DNA of 63,225 nucleotides from Vibrio ordalii ATCC 33509. GTDB lineage: Bacteria; Pseudomonadota; Gammaproteobacteria; Enterobacterales; Vibrionaceae. The stretch covers positions 1 to 63,225 of the forward strand of contig AEZC01000192.1 of NCBI GenBank assembly GCA_000257205.1, given 5' to 3'. The translations under genes were made by a program, and so were the position numbers. Each line of letters starts with the position of its first letter. The first letter of the stretch is position 1. Shown in pieces: positions 39,455 through 49,031 of this stretch. The notes under the pieces are model-generated. The model saw only the letters and a program-made list of their open reading frames with translations, made no database searches and was not told the DNA's origin.

Positions 39455-42079
39455 ATGCCTTTTCAGTCTCCTCTCACTTTTACTGACTCACAGCTCACTA
39501 TCAGCGAGCTTAAGCAGCAACTTGACCAGTTCACTCATTATCAAAAATATCAATTTTTGCACCATCATCCAGTTAATGACCTGGTACTAGGCCGCTCTGA
39601 ATATATGGATCAACTGCTCTACAGGTTATGGGAACATTACGCATTTTCGCAGGTTCCTGACATCAGCTTAGTGGCTGTCGGAGGCTATGGACGCGGTGAA
39701 CTGCATCCTCTTTCGGATATCGATATTCTGGTCGTCTCCCATCATACTTTACCCGCTGAACTCGGCAGTAAAATCAGCGAATTCATCACCCTGTTGTGGG
39801 ATTTGCGTTTAGAAGTCGGCCATGCCGTGCGTACCGTACAACAGTGTGCTGAGATTGGCCGTGAAGATTTAACCGTCGCAACAAACTTACAAGAAGCTCG
39901 GTTAATATGTGGCAGCGAAAAGACATTTTATAAACTCAAAATGTTGATTCATTCCGAGTCATTTTGGCCAAGCGAGACCTTTTACCGCGCCAAAATTCAA
40001 GAACAACGTAACCGCCACGCTCGTTACCATGACACCACTTATAACCTTGAACCCGACATCAAATCGACGCCAGGAGGCTTAAGGGATATTCATACGTTAA
40101 GCTGGGTAGCTAGACGCCACTTTGGTGCGACATCTCTGTTTGAAATGAGTCGTTTTGGTTTTTTAACTGATGCAGAATATCGTGAGCTAGTAGAGTGCCA
40201 AGACTTTTTATGGCGCGTGCGCTTTGCGCTGCACATTGAATTAAAACGTTATGACAATCGGCTCATTTTCGATCATCAAGCTCAAGTGGCAGAACATCTT
40301 GGTTTTACTGGTGAAGGGAATCGCGCAGTCGAGATGATGATGAAAGAGTTCTACCGCACGCTGCGTCGTGTTGCGGAACTCAACAAAATGTTACTGCGTC
40401 TGTTTGATCAAGCCATACTCAATAACGGCGAAGAAGCCGCAGCAGAAATTTTAGATGATGATTTTCAACGTCGTGGCAACTTGATAGAAGCTCGTAAACC
40501 GGCGCTGTTCCAAGCTCGCCCTGAAACGATTTTAGATATGTTTATTCATATCGCCAATGATTCCAGCATCGAAAGCGTCGCGCCCACAACCATGCGCCAG
40601 TTACGCACAGCCAGAAGGAGGCTCAATAAGTTCTTGCACACCATTCCAGAAGCACGTGAAAAATTCATGACATTGGTACGTCACCCTAACGCACTACATC
40701 GTGCGTTCAGCCTAATGCATAAATTAGGCGTGCTTGCCGCTTATCTTCCCCAATGGAGCCAAATTGTTGGACAAATGCAGTTCGACCTATTCCATGTTTA
40801 TACGGTCGATGAACACAGCATTCGTCTTCTCAAACACATCAATACCTTTAGCTACGCACAAAATCACGATAAACACCCCATCTGTTGCGAAGTCTACCCA
40901 CGTCTCCAAAAAAAGGAGATGCTGATTCTGGCCGCTATTTTCCACGACATCGCCAAAGGGCGTGGCGGCGATCACTCTGAAATCGGTGCGGTAGAAGCCT
41001 ATGATTTTTGTATTGAACACGGTTTATCAAAACCTGAAGCAAAATTAGTCTCTTGGCTGGTACAAAACCACCTCTTGATGTCGGTAACGGCGCAAAGACG
41101 CGACATTTACGACCCAGATGTCATTACCGAATTTGCCAAAAAAGTGCGCGATGAAGAGTATCTCGAACATCTTGTTTGCCTGACTGTCGCCGACATCTGC
41201 GCTACCAACCCTGAGCTTTGGAACAGTTGGAAACGCACCTTGCTGGCAGAGCTCTACCATTCAACACAGCGGGCGCTCAGACGTGGGCTTGAAAACCCGG
41301 TAGATGTGCGCGATCGCATTCGCCACAACCAACAAATGGCATCCGCATTGCTTCGTAAAGAAGGCTACAGCGCACGTGAAATTGAAGTGCTTTGGCAGCG
41401 CTTTAAAGCGGATTACTTTTTGCGTCACACTCACAAGCAGATCGCTTGGCATTGTGAGCACCTACTCAAACATAGTGATCCAAGCCAACCGTTGATCCTG
41501 ATGAGCAAAAAAGCCACGCGTGGCGGCACTGAATTGTTTGTTTACACTAAAGATCAACCCGCACTCTTTGCAACTGTGGTTGCTGAACTGGACCGTCGAA
41601 ATCTCAATGTCCATGATGCGCAGATAATGTCGAGTAAAGATGGCTATGTCCTTGATACTTTTATGGTGCTGGATCAAAACGGTCACGCGATTGATGAAGA
41701 GAGTCACCCATCGCTGATCAAACACCTACTCAATGGGCTATACACTGGCTGGCAAAACAAACTGAAATTACGCCGCACACCACGTAACTTGCAACATTTT
41801 AAAGTCAAAACTAAAGTCGATTTTTTGCCTACCAAAAGCAACAAAAGGACATTAATGGAATTTGTCGCACTTGATACTCCTGGGCTACTGGCAACGGTCG
41901 GAGCAACCTTTGCTGACTTAAACATTAACCTGCATGGTGCTAAAATCACCACCATTGGTGAACGAGCAGAAGACTTGTTTATACTGACAGGTTCACAAGG
42001 CGGAAAATTGAGTGAAGAAGAAGAGTGCACGTTGCGTGAAATACTGATTAAAAATGTTTCTGAACTCGCGCCAAATTAA
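39455..42079 (+). CDS. glnD: [Protein-PII] uridylyltransferase / uridylyl-removing enzyme
   Basis: GlnD attaches UMP to Tyr51 of PII proteins when glutamine is low and removes it when glutamine is high. The 874-residue protein has the nucleotidyltransferase motif GGYGRGELHPLSDID at residues 76-90 (Asp88 and Asp90), the HD hydrolase motif FHDIAKGRGGDHSE near residue 498, and two C-terminal ACT glutamine-sensing domains starting near residues 690 and 800. Its substrate GlnB is encoded at 15507-15845. The ribosome binding site is weak. Confidence 0.97.
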   Translation: MPFQSPLTFTDSQLTISELKQQLDQFTHYQKYQFLHHHPVNDLVLGRSEYMDQLLYRLWEHYAFSQVPDISLVAVGGYGRGELHPLSDIDILVVSHHTLPAELGSKISEFITLLWDLRLEVGHAVRTVQQCAEIGREDLTVATNLQEARLICGSEKTFYKLKMLIHSESFWPSETFYRAKIQEQRNRHARYHDTTYNLEPDIKSTPGGLRDIHTLSWVARRHFGATSLFEMSRFGFLTDAEYRELVECQDFLWRVRFALHIELKRYDNRLIFDHQAQVAEHLGFTGEGNRAVEMMMKEFYRTLRRVAELNKMLLRLFDQAILNNGEEAAAEILDDDFQRRGNLIEARKPALFQARPETILDMFIHIANDSSIESVAPTTMRQLRTARRRLNKFLHTIPEAREKFMTLVRHPNALHRAFSLMHKLGVLAAYLPQWSQIVGQMQFDLFHVYTVDEHSIRLLKHINTFSYAQNHDKHPICCEVYPRLQKKEMLILAAIFHDIAKGRGGDHSEIGAVEAYDFCIEHGLSKPEAKLVSWLVQNHLLMSVTAQRRDIYDPDVITEFAKKVRDEEYLEHLVCLTVADICATNPELWNSWKRTLLAELYHSTQRALRRGLENPVDVRDRIRHNQQMASALLRKEGYSAREIEVLWQRFKADYFLRHTHKQIAWHCEHLLKHSDPSQPLILMSKKATRGGTELFVYTKDQPALFATVVAELDRRNLNVHDAQIMSSKDGYVLDTFMVLDQNGHAIDEESHPSLIKHLLNGLYTGWQNKLKLRRTPRNLQHFKVKTKVDFLPTKSNKRTLMEFVALDTPGLLATVGATFADLNINLHGAKITTIGERAEDLFILTGSQGGKLSEEEECTLREILIKNVSELAPN

Positions 42080-42207
42080 ACGAAAAAGGAAAGCGATCTT
42101 GCCCACAACTTGCGTCTTTGATATCACTATGAGCTACCTCGTGCGGGCATGGACTGCTACATTGAAATGATTCATTGATGTGTCACAAAAAACAATAGAG
42201 GTCGCTT

Positions 42208-42591
42208 ATGTATCCCTACCTCACCGGTTTAGGCATTCAAGATCCTAAACAGATTGAGCGCTATTCACTTCGTCAAGAAGCCCATAAAGATGTGCTGAAG
42301 ATTTACTTTCATAAGCAGAAAGGCGAGCTGTTCGCTAAGAGCGTGAAATTTAAATACCCTCGACAGATAAAAAATGTGTTAGTTGATAGCGGCAGCCATC
42401 AGTACAAAGAGGTGACGGAGATCAATCGAAATTTAACCTTGGTGATTGATGAACTGAACAAAATCACTAAGCCTGTTCCGATGAGTGATCTCGATCTGAA
42501 GCAAAAAATATTGACCGACTTGCACCATTTGGAAAAAGTGGTCACGAGCAAAATCGCTGAAATTGAAGCTGACCTAAAGAAGCTAAAATAA
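42208..42591 (+). CDS. yaeH: DUF3461 / UPF0325 family protein YaeH
   Basis: A small conserved protein of unknown function, 127 residues, the length of E. coli YaeH and with the same core ([42 protein letters not shown]). It is charged and predicted soluble, with a C-terminal helix rich in K, E and L. GAGG lies at ideal spacing before the ATG. It follows glnD after 128 bases, the order found in E. coli (glnD-dapD-yaeH region), but dapD is not here. Confidence 0.88.
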   Translation: MYPYLTGLGIQDPKQIERYSLRQEAHKDVLKIYFHKQKGELFAKSVKFKYPRQIKNVLVDSGSHQYKEVTEINRNLTLVIDELNKITKPVPMSDLDLKQKILTDLHHLEKVVTSKIAEIEADLKKLK

Positions 42592-42663
42592 TATCGAGAC
42601 GACAAAGTAACTTTAGATACCCAGAGCATCGAATAACCCTGTTGTAGATGACTCTTCGCTGAC

Positions 42664-42691
42664 AAAACAGGTTCCCAAAGGAAGCTGTTTT
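42664..42691. terminator. Bidirectional terminator between yaeH and pgpA
   Basis: AAAACAGGTTCC / GGAAGCTGTTTT (one mismatch, loop CAAA) lies between convergent genes. Confidence 0.65.
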
Positions 42692-42735
42692 GTTGCTAAG
42701 CCTAAGCGTTCAGTCAACATTGAACTCTGAGCGAG

Positions 42736-43239
42736 TTATAACCAACCCGCCCAAAAGCCGACCCAATACAGCGCAATCGCCGATACAACACCCGCTACGA
42801 TATCATCGAGCATAATCCACAAACCACCATGCACTCGTTTATCTAACCAACTGATCGGCCACGGTTTTAGCATATCGAAAAAGCGAAACAGCACGAAGCC
42901 AGTCACCAGCCATTTCCAATCTAAACTGGGCAGTTCAAGCAATGGCACGACTAGCATTGTTATCCAGAAACCAGCAAATTCATCCCATACAATTGAACCG
43001 TGGTCATGCACTTTCATGTCGTCAGAAGCCACTTGGCAAATTTTCACACCCACCAAGCAAGCCAGCACAACCACAGCACAATAAATAGCAATAGGTAGCT
43101 GTACTAACAGCAAATAAAAAGGTACCGAGGCGAGCGTTCCCGTTGTGCCGGGCACGATAGGCGATAGGCCACTGCCAAAACCCGTGGCCAAAAGATGCCA
43201 AGGGTTCTTTAATGAGATTAATGCGATAGGGTTTGTCAT
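42736..43239 (-). CDS. pgpA: Phosphatidylglycerophosphatase A
   Basis: PgpA removes the phosphate from phosphatidylglycerophosphate to yield phosphatidylglycerol. The 167-residue membrane protein has about four hydrophobic segments and the family motif IVWDEFAGFWITML plus ISWLDKRVHGGLWIMLDDIVAG. Its ATG overlaps the thiL TGA by four bases, as in E. coli (nusB-thiL-pgpA). Confidence 0.96.
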   Translation of the reverse strand: MTNPIALISLKNPWHLLATGFGSGLSPIVPGTTGTLASVPFYLLLVQLPIAIYCAVVVLACLVGVKICQVASDDMKVHDHGSIVWDEFAGFWITMLVVPLLELPSLDWKWLVTGFVLFRFFDMLKPWPISWLDKRVHGGLWIMLDDIVAGVVSAIALYWVGFWAGWL

Positions 43240-44210
43240 TCGTTCACCTTAAAATGATCATAGCCGCTTAACTGCCAATTGAGTTTTTTTCCTTGATGCT
43301 GGAGCTCAAAAATACCCTGCGGGCGAATTTGGCCAATGCAACTCACCTTACAACCGCAATGAGCAAGCGCACTTTCGATGGAACCTCGGTTATGCTCTGG
43401 AACAGTGAAACACAACTCATACTCTTCACCGCTGGTTAGTGCATATTGCTGGGCTATTTGTCTCTCGCCCACAAACTGCAACAGCTCTTGCGAGATAGGC
43501 AACGCACCGACATCTAAACTCGCCCCAACATTTGAACGATGCAAAATATGTTTGAGATCAGACACCAAACCATCGGAAATATCAATTGCAGAAGAAGCCA
43601 AATGAAGCAATGCTTGACCGGCAAGAATTCTTGGCGTTGAGAGATAGTGACGCTTTTCAAGCTCTTGGGCAAAAGGTTTATGGCGTAAGCTTGGGTCAAG
43701 AACCACATCGAGCCCTGCTTGGCTATCACCAAGCTCGCCAGTGACATAAACCCAATCTCCCACTTTGGCTCCACTGCGCAGCAGCGCCAATTCTTGTGGC
43801 ACAAAACCTTGAACTGTCAAGGTAATGCTCAGTGGGCCTTTGGTTGTATCCCCACCAATTAACTGAATGTTGTAATAGTTCGCAAGTTCGAAAAAAGCAT
43901 CACAAAAGGGTTTTAGCCATGCTTCATCGACACTAGGTAGAGTGAGTGCAATCGATACCCAAGCAGGCGTTGCCCCCATAGCAGCCAGATCACTGATGTT
44001 AGATGACAATGCTTTATGAGCCACCCAAGCGGGATTCGCATCGGTTAAAAAATGAGTGCCTGCGACTAAGGTGTCGGTACTGATGGCGATCCGAACATTT
44101 TCTGGTGCTTTGACTAATGCACAATCATCTCCTAGAGCAAGAGAGACATCTTTACGTTGTGACTGACGGTTAGAGAAATAGGTATCGATTAAATTGAATT
44201 CACCGAACAT
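43236..44210 (-). CDS. thiL: Thiamine-monophosphate kinase
   Basis: ThiL phosphorylates thiamine monophosphate to the active cofactor thiamine diphosphate. The 324-residue protein belongs to the PurM/HypE fold; it shows GDDCALV, STDTLVAGTHF, VAHKALSSNISDLAAMGA and IDISDGLVSDL. I start at 44210 (MFGEFNLID), with AGGGA about eight bases upstream, rather than 13 codons earlier. Downstream of nusB, past its hairpin, and coupled to pgpA. Confidence 0.96.
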   Translation of the reverse strand: MFGEFNLIDTYFSNRQSQRKDVSLALGDDCALVKAPENVRIAISTDTLVAGTHFLTDANPAWVAHKALSSNISDLAAMGATPAWVSIALTLPSVDEAWLKPFCDAFFELANYYNIQLIGGDTTKGPLSITLTVQGFVPQELALLRSGAKVGDWVYVTGELGDSQAGLDVVLDPSLRHKPFAQELEKRHYLSTPRILAGQALLHLASSAIDISDGLVSDLKHILHRSNVGASLDVGALPISQELLQFVGERQIAQQYALTSGEEYELCFTVPEHNRGSIESALAHCGCKVSCIGQIRPQGIFELQHQGKKLNWQLSGYDHFKVNE

Positions 44211-44291
44211 AAAAAATTCCCTGCCCTGAGTTTTTATTCTGTACATCATTTCTCATCGCTTAGGGCTTTCGCGGAGAAAGATCCGTCATAA

Positions 44292-44317
44292 AAAAGGTCA
44301 GCGAATGCTGACCTTTT
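44292..44317 (-). terminator. Terminator after nusB
   Basis: AAAAGGTCAGC-GAAT-GCTGACCTTTT, a perfect 11-bp stem with flanking T run, lies between nusB and thiL. Confidence 0.85.
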
Positions 44318-44333
44318 ATTTTAAAACGACTTA

Positions 44334-44801
44334 TTATTTTTTGCGTACATGTGGGGCGGCTTTATCAAGCACGCCATTCACAAATTTATGGCTATCTTCA
44401 GCAGCAAATACTTTTGCTAACTCAATCGCCTCATTGATGACCACTTTATATGGCACATCATCGCGACGAGTCATTTCGTACATGGCTAAACGAAGTAACG
44501 CCAATTCCATCATGTCTAAGTCTTGCATTGGACGAGACACGAAAGGACGCAATTTGCTATCTAGCTCTGTGTGGCTTAGCACTACACCCGTGAGTAGATC
44601 ACGGAAATATGCAACGTCGGTTTCTGGAGCCGCTAACGCTGGCTCAGCAGCATGATGCTCTTCTTCATCATACTTACCACCCGAGAGGAATTGCTCTTCG
44701 ATAGTGGCAACATTTTCTTTTGTAATTTGCCAAGAATAAATTGCTTGTAGCGCAAATTGACGTGCATTACGACGTGCGGCTGGTTTCACACTGGCCCCCA
44801 T
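44334..44801 (-). CDS. nusB: Transcription antitermination factor NusB
   Basis: NusB with S10 (NusE) binds boxA RNA for rRNA antitermination. The 155-residue all-helical protein has [20 protein letters not shown] and the conserved C-terminal [28 protein letters not shown]. An acidic/His insertion of about 16 residues ([19 protein letters not shown]) lies in the first third and makes it longer than the 139-residue E. coli protein. The start overlaps the ribH stop by one base (TAATG). Confidence 0.97.
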   Translation of the reverse strand: MGASVKPAARRNARQFALQAIYSWQITKENVATIEEQFLSGGKYDEEEHHAAEPALAAPETDVAYFRDLLTGVVLSHTELDSKLRPFVSRPMQDLDMMELALLRLAMYEMTRRDDVPYKVVINEAIELAKVFAAEDSHKFVNGVLDKAAPHVRKK

Positions 44802-45271
44802 TAGGAATCGATTTCTGAAAGAACGTTAATCATCTCAAGCGCGCTTAGTGCAGCTTCTGCACCTTTGTTACCAGCCTTGGTTCCCGCGCGTTCAATGGCT
44901 TGATCGATGGTATCAACAGTTAGAACACCAAATGCCACTGGAAGGCTGTATTCCAAAGACACTTGCGCCAAACCTTTATTGCATTCACTGCACACATAAT
45001 CAAAGTGTGGCGTACCACCACGAATCACAGTGCCAAGAGACACAATAGCGTCGTATTTACCCGTTTTTGCTACGCGTTGAGCAGTAAGAGGTAATTCGAC
45101 AGCACCAGGGCAGCGAACAACAGTAATATTGTCATCGCTAACTTGTCCGTGACGCTTTAAAGTATCGATTGCACCAGAAAGCAGGCTTTCGTTAATAAAA
45201 CTGTTGAAACGAGAAATAACGATAGCAATTTTTGCATTTGGTGCGGGTAAACCACCCTCGATCACTTTCAT
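44801..45271 (-). CDS. ribH: 6,7-dimethyl-8-ribityllumazine synthase
   Basis: Lumazine synthase condenses the ribityl-pyrimidine with dihydroxybutanone phosphate, the penultimate riboflavin step, as a 60-subunit capsid in many bacteria. The 156-residue protein has [36 protein letters not shown] (catalytic-His region) and [10 protein letters not shown]. The frame runs far upstream, but GGAAGG just before the ATG at 45271 fixes the start. In E. coli the symbol is ribE. Confidence 0.97.
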   Translation of the reverse strand: MKVIEGGLPAPNAKIAIVISRFNSFINESLLSGAIDTLKRHGQVSDDNITVVRCPGAVELPLTAQRVAKTGKYDAIVSLGTVIRGGTPHFDYVCSECNKGLAQVSLEYSLPVAFGVLTVDTIDQAIERAGTKAGNKGAEAALSALEMINVLSEIDS

Positions 45272-45388
45272 AAGCCTTCCTTTAACTATATACACAAGTG
45301 AGAATCGCCGGATTCTAGCACAATTTTGTGAGCAATATCTAATGAAAATTCGGCTTAGACGGCAAACCAAGCGGCTAATCAGCGAAAT

Positions 45389-45417
45389 AATAAAGGAAGC
45401 GTTTGGCTTCCTTTATT
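45389..45417. terminator. Hairpin between ribBX and ribH
   Basis: AATAAAGGAAGC / GCTTCCTTTATT, 12 perfect pairs with a five-base loop. It lies downstream of ribBX on the minus strand and can end that transcript. Confidence 0.75.
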
Positions 45418-45479
45418 GGGTTTATCACGGTGTATTTTTAAATGTGACGTGAGGTTCTAAGCGCTAAACCGGGATGAGG

Positions 45480-46589
45480 TTATTGACAAACATACTCTGT
45501 CACATTCAAGCCAAAACCGCCTAAAGCGTGATACTTTTTATTGGCTGAGGAGAGTAAACGCATATCACGAACGCCTAAATCCGCCAGAATTTGTGACCCA
45601 ACCCCAACTCGGCGTGAAGTACCTTGTTTTTTCGCTAAAGTAGGCGCTTGGCCCTTATCTTGCAGCTCAAACATTTTAACGCGATGGATCAATAAATCGC
45701 TCGACTCTTCATTACCTAAAATGACCAATACGCCGCCCTCTTGGCCGATACGCTGCATCGCTTTATCTAAAGTCCAACTGCGCTCAGCATTGCGATCGCT
45801 ACGCAGCAAATCGGTAAAGGTATCGTGCAGATGAACTCGCACCAAGGGCGCTTGACCATCCAATGTGCCTTTTTGCAATGCGTAGTGGATCTGGTTATCA
45901 ATCACGTCGCGGTAAGTGATCAGTTCAAATTCGCCGTATTCTGTAGGCAACTTGCACTGTGCAACACGCTCAATGGTCGTCTCAGTGTTGTTACGATATT
46001 CAATCAGATCGGCAATCGTACCGAGTTTTAAACCATGTTGCTCGGCAAACACTTCAAGATCAGGACGACGCGCCATGGTGCCATCATCATTTAAAATTTC
46101 GACGATTACAGAGGCGGGCTCTAATCCCGCAAGGCGCGCCAAATCACAACCGGCTTCAGTGTGCCCCGCGCGAGTTAAAACGCCCCCCTCTTGCGCAGCC
46201 AGTGGGAAAATGTGCCCAGGTTGCACTAAGTCTGAAGCTTTCGCTTCTTTCGCCACCGCAGCCTGTACCGTCACGGCGCGATCGGCCGCTGAAATGCCGG
46301 TGGTTACGCCTTCGGCCGCTTCAATCGAGACGGTAAAGTTGGTGGTGTATTGAGCATTATTATCCTGCACCATAGGAGCCAAGCCTAAACGCTGACAACG
46401 AGCTTTAGTCATGGTTAAGCAGATCAGGCCACGACCAAATTTAGCCATAAAATTAATCGCTTCAGGAGTAACGTGCTCGGCGGCCATGATCAAGTCACCT
46501 TCGTTCTCACGATCTTCGTCATCCATTAAAATGACCATTTTCCCAAGGCGAATATCTTCAATGATCTCTTGCGGGGTACTTATTGGCAT
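45480..46589 (-). CDS. ribBX: 3,4-dihydroxy-2-butanone 4-phosphate synthase with degenerate GTP cyclohydrolase II domain (RibBX type)
   Basis: The N-terminal half (about 1-205) is an intact Rib[12 protein letters not shown] near residue 23, [15 protein letters not shown] and the other substrate motifs are present, so it should make dihydroxybutanone phosphate from ribulose 5-phosphate. The C-terminal half aligns with GTP cyclohydrolase II but reads [12 protein letters not shown] (251-262) where active RibA has the three zinc cysteines of the C-x10-C-x-C motif, so hydrolase activity is unlikely. This is the RibBX variant described for proteobacteria, and a separate ribA is expected elsewhere. 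It is usually annotated as bifunctional RibBA, which would be wrong here. No FMN riboswitch is seen in the 88 bases upstream. Confidence 0.9.
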   Translation of the reverse strand: MPISTPQEIIEDIRLGKMVILMDDEDRENEGDLIMAAEHVTPEAINFMAKFGRGLICLTMTKARCQRLGLAPMVQDNNAQYTTNFTVSIEAAEGVTTGISAADRAVTVQAAVAKEAKASDLVQPGHIFPLAAQEGGVLTRAGHTEAGCDLARLAGLEPASVIVEILNDDGTMARRPDLEVFAEQHGLKLGTIADLIEYRNNTETTIERVAQCKLPTEYGEFELITYRDVIDNQIHYALQKGTLDGQAPLVRVHLHDTFTDLLRSDRNAERSWTLDKAMQRIGQEGGVLVILGNEESSDLLIHRVKMFELQDKGQAPTLAKKQGTSRRVGVGSQILADLGVRDMRLLSSANKKYHALGGFGLNVTEYVCQ

Positions 46590-46677
46590 ACTCTATTTTC
46601 CTATCGCTGAACTATTTTCCGCACAGTCTCTGACTTAGATTTATCCACGACCGTGGTGGCATGGGACAATGCGCGGT

Positions 46678-47334
46678 TTACGCAAAACCATTTTGTTGTA
46701 AAAATGCTAAGCTAATTTTCGACTCTGGTGTCTCTTCATCTTGCTGGTTTTGCAGCAAACGCTCCATATAACGCGCGAGCACATCCACTTCCAAATTCAC
46801 TTTACGCCCAACATGAAACGCATCAATGGTCGTTTCGGCAGAAGTGTGAGGCACTATGGTCAGCTTAAAGGCATTCTTTCTTAAATCATTCACAGTGAGG
46901 CTGATACCATCTACTGTAATTGAGCCTTTTTCAGCCACGTATTTATTCAATGCTGGTGGGATCGCTACCCAAAACTCTATCGAACGACCAACAGGATTAC
47001 GTTCAATGATTTCACCAACACCGTCAACGTGCCCAGAAACAATGTGTCCACCAAAACGAGTGGTGGGCAACATGGCTTTTTCTAGGTTGACCTTGTCACC
47101 AACTTGATAGTGAGCAAACCCGGTTTTGTTGAGCGTTTCTAGTGAGAGATCCGCTGTATATTGAGTGCTGTTATAATCTACCACGGTCAAACAGACACCA
47201 TTTGTGGCAATACTGTCACCAAGTTTGACATCGCTCATATCAAGATGACCGACTTTCACGGTCACACTGATGTCTTCACCTTTGGGTGTAATCGCGGCAA
47301 GTGTACCTACCGCCTCGATAATTCCTGTAAACAT
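46678..47334 (-). CDS. ribC: Riboflavin synthase, alpha subunit
   Basis: Riboflavin synthase dismutates two lumazines to riboflavin. The 218-residue protein has two lumazine-binding repeats: MFTGIIEAVGTL with GVCLTVV (first) and GHIVSGHVDGVGEI with DGISLTVN (second). It starts one base after the ribD stop. Called ribE in some genera and ribC in E. coli. Confidence 0.96.
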   Translation of the reverse strand: MFTGIIEAVGTLAAITPKGEDISVTVKVGHLDMSDVKLGDSIATNGVCLTVVDYNSTQYTADLSLETLNKTGFAHYQVGDKVNLEKAMLPTTRFGGHIVSGHVDGVGEIIERNPVGRSIEFWVAIPPALNKYVAEKGSITVDGISLTVNDLRKNAFKLTIVPHTSAETTIDAFHVGRKVNLEVDVLARYMERLLQNQQDEETPESKISLAFLQQNGFA

Positions 47335-47335
47335 G

Positions 47336-48433
47336 CTATTTATCTTTTATTTTAGGTACGGCAATGATCCGAATATCCGGCCCAACTTGTCGTACATCTT
47401 TGATGATTAACTCTAGCGTATCCGCCATGGAAGATAGCCCCAAAGCACCAAATAGCCCCCGACCATCACTACCCATGATTTTAGGCGCTAAGTACAAAAT
47501 GATCTCATCAACCAATTGGGCTTGGATCAGTGAACGAGCCAGTGTGGCACCAGCTTCTACCCAGAGATGATTCATTTGTGACTGCTCAGCTAAATAAGCT
47601 AAGGTATCCGCTAACTCAAATTGTGTCTGGTTGTTATTGAGCAATGACGTATGTTCAGTGCCAAGCACCAATACTTCACCGGAATGTTGATACAGCTTTA
47701 GACCATCATGGAGTTGGTTTTGCCTGTCAAGAATGACTCGCACCGGTTGGCGTAACTGATGTTTTGGGTAGTTCACTTGCACTGATGGAGGCAGTTCATC
47801 CCAACGCACAGTCAATGAAGCATCATCTTCAATCACTGTTTTGCTGGTCGATAAAATCCCACCCGCTTTGGCGCGAAATTTTTGCACATCTCGCCGCGCG
47901 GCTGCTGAAGTTATCCATTGACTCTGACCATTATTGAGTGCCGTTTGTCCATCAAGACTTGCGGCCATTTTCAATTGGACAAAGGGCATCCCACTTGTCA
48001 TGCGTTTAATAAAACCCGGATTGAGCGCGATGGCATCCGCTTCTAACAAACCGACTTCGACTTCAATCCCAGCGTCACGCAGCATTTGAATACCACGCCC
48101 AGCGACTTGAGGATTCGGATCTTGCATTGCGCAAATCACTTTCGCCACTTTGGCGTTAATCAAGCCTTCAGCGCAAGGCGGTGTACGGCCATGATGCGAG
48201 CAAGGCTCTAAAGTGACATAAGCGGTAGCGCCTTGCGCTTGCTCTTTTGCCATGCGTAAGGCGTGCACTTCGGCATGCGGCTCACCAGCACGCGCATGAA
48301 AACCTTCACCAACAATCTGCTCTCCTTGAGTGATCACGCAGCCGACATTGGGGTTAGGTTGAGTGGTAAAAACGCCACCTTTGGCAAGCTCAATGGCTCG
48401 CGACATCATTTGATAATCAAAAGGAGTAAACAT
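47336..48433 (-). CDS. ribD: Bifunctional riboflavin deaminase/reductase
   Basis: RibD deaminates and then reduces the GTP-derived pyrimidine. The 365-residue protein has the deaminase zinc site His53-Ala-Glu55 with Cys78 and Cys87 (PCSHHGRTPPC), then an NADPH-dependent reductase domain from about residue 150 (SLDGQTAL, GGILSTSKTVIEDDASL, LWVEAGATLARSLI). It begins six bases after the nrdR stop, the conserved nrdR-ribD arrangement. Confidence 0.97.
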   Translation of the reverse strand: MFTPFDYQMMSRAIELAKGGVFTTQPNPNVGCVITQGEQIVGEGFHARAGEPHAEVHALRMAKEQAQGATAYVTLEPCSHHGRTPPCAEGLINAKVAKVICAMQDPNPQVAGRGIQMLRDAGIEVEVGLLEADAIALNPGFIKRMTSGMPFVQLKMAASLDGQTALNNGQSQWITSAAARRDVQKFRAKAGGILSTSKTVIEDDASLTVRWDELPPSVQVNYPKHQLRQPVRVILDRQNQLHDGLKLYQHSGEVLVLGTEHTSLLNNNQTQFELADTLAYLAEQSQMNHLWVEAGATLARSLIQAQLVDEIILYLAPKIMGSDGRGLFGALGLSSMADTLELIIKDVRQVGPDIRIIAVPKIKDK

Positions 48434-48439
48434 AAGCGA

Positions 48440-48889
48440 TTAATCTTCCAGCTTCGCGATTTCTTCACCAAACTCACGAATATCTTCAAAACTGCGATAC
48501 ACGGAGGCAAAGCGGATGTAAGCGACTTTATCGAGTACTTTGAGCTGCTCCATCACCAAGTTACCAATCATTTTACTTGGGACTTCTCGCTCACCAGTGG
48601 CTCGCAACTGAGATTTAATCATACTGATTGCAAGCTCAATCGCATCGGCGCTGACGGGGCGTTTTTCTAATGCTCGCTGTATACCACCGACCATTTTATC
48701 TTCGTTAAACGGTTCACGATTTCCATTTGATTTGATGACTCTTGGCATCAAGAGCTCGGCCGATTCAAACGTGGTAAAACGTTCATTACATGCCAAACAT
48801 TGACGGCGACGGCGCACTTGATGGCCATCTGCGACAAGACGAGAATCAATCACTTTGGTGTCGTTCTCTGAACAAAAAGGACAATGCAT
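48440..48889 (-). CDS. nrdR: Ribonucleotide reductase regulator NrdR
   Basis: NrdR is a zinc-ATP-cone repressor of ribonucleotide reductase genes. The 149-residue protein has the zinc ribbon Cys3, Cys6, Cys31 and Cys34, the basic RRRRQC patch, and an ATP-cone from about residue 49. It has the best ribosome binding site in the window (GGAGGTGAT directly before ATG). First gene of the nrdR-ribD-ribC block. Confidence 0.98.
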   Translation of the reverse strand: MHCPFCSENDTKVIDSRLVADGHQVRRRRQCLACNERFTTFESAELLMPRVIKSNGNREPFNEDKMVGGIQRALEKRPVSADAIELAISMIKSQLRATGEREVPSKMIGNLVMEQLKVLDKVAYIRFASVYRSFEDIREFGEEIAKLED

Positions 48890-48945
48890 ATCACCTCCAT
48901 AGCAATGAGCATCAGTGTACCGGAATTAGTACGCAAGTTGAACGC

Positions 48946-48967
48946 AAAAGGGGCATCAGCCCCTTTT
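48946..48967 (-). terminator. Terminator after proA
   Basis: AAAAGGGGC-ATCA-GCCCCTTTT lies beyond the proA stop on the minus strand, before nrdR. Confidence 0.88.
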
Positions 48968-49031
48968 CAATCTCTATTGTGTTAACGGCCACACTTTGTT
49001 AACTCGCACCGTTAGCCATCACAAAAAGAAC

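Noticed and set aside
44720..44760. Insertion in NusB as a sign of frameshift
   Set aside because: The frame is continuous and the flanking motifs are intact; the acidic/His stretch looks like a natural loop extension.
45916..46353. Long plus-strand frames antisense to ribBX
   Set aside because: They lie opposite an intact enzyme gene, have no ribosome binding site and are shadows of GC-rich codon positions.
46590..46677. FMN riboswitch expected before ribBX
   Set aside because: The gap is only 88 bases and I see none of the conserved RFN segments.
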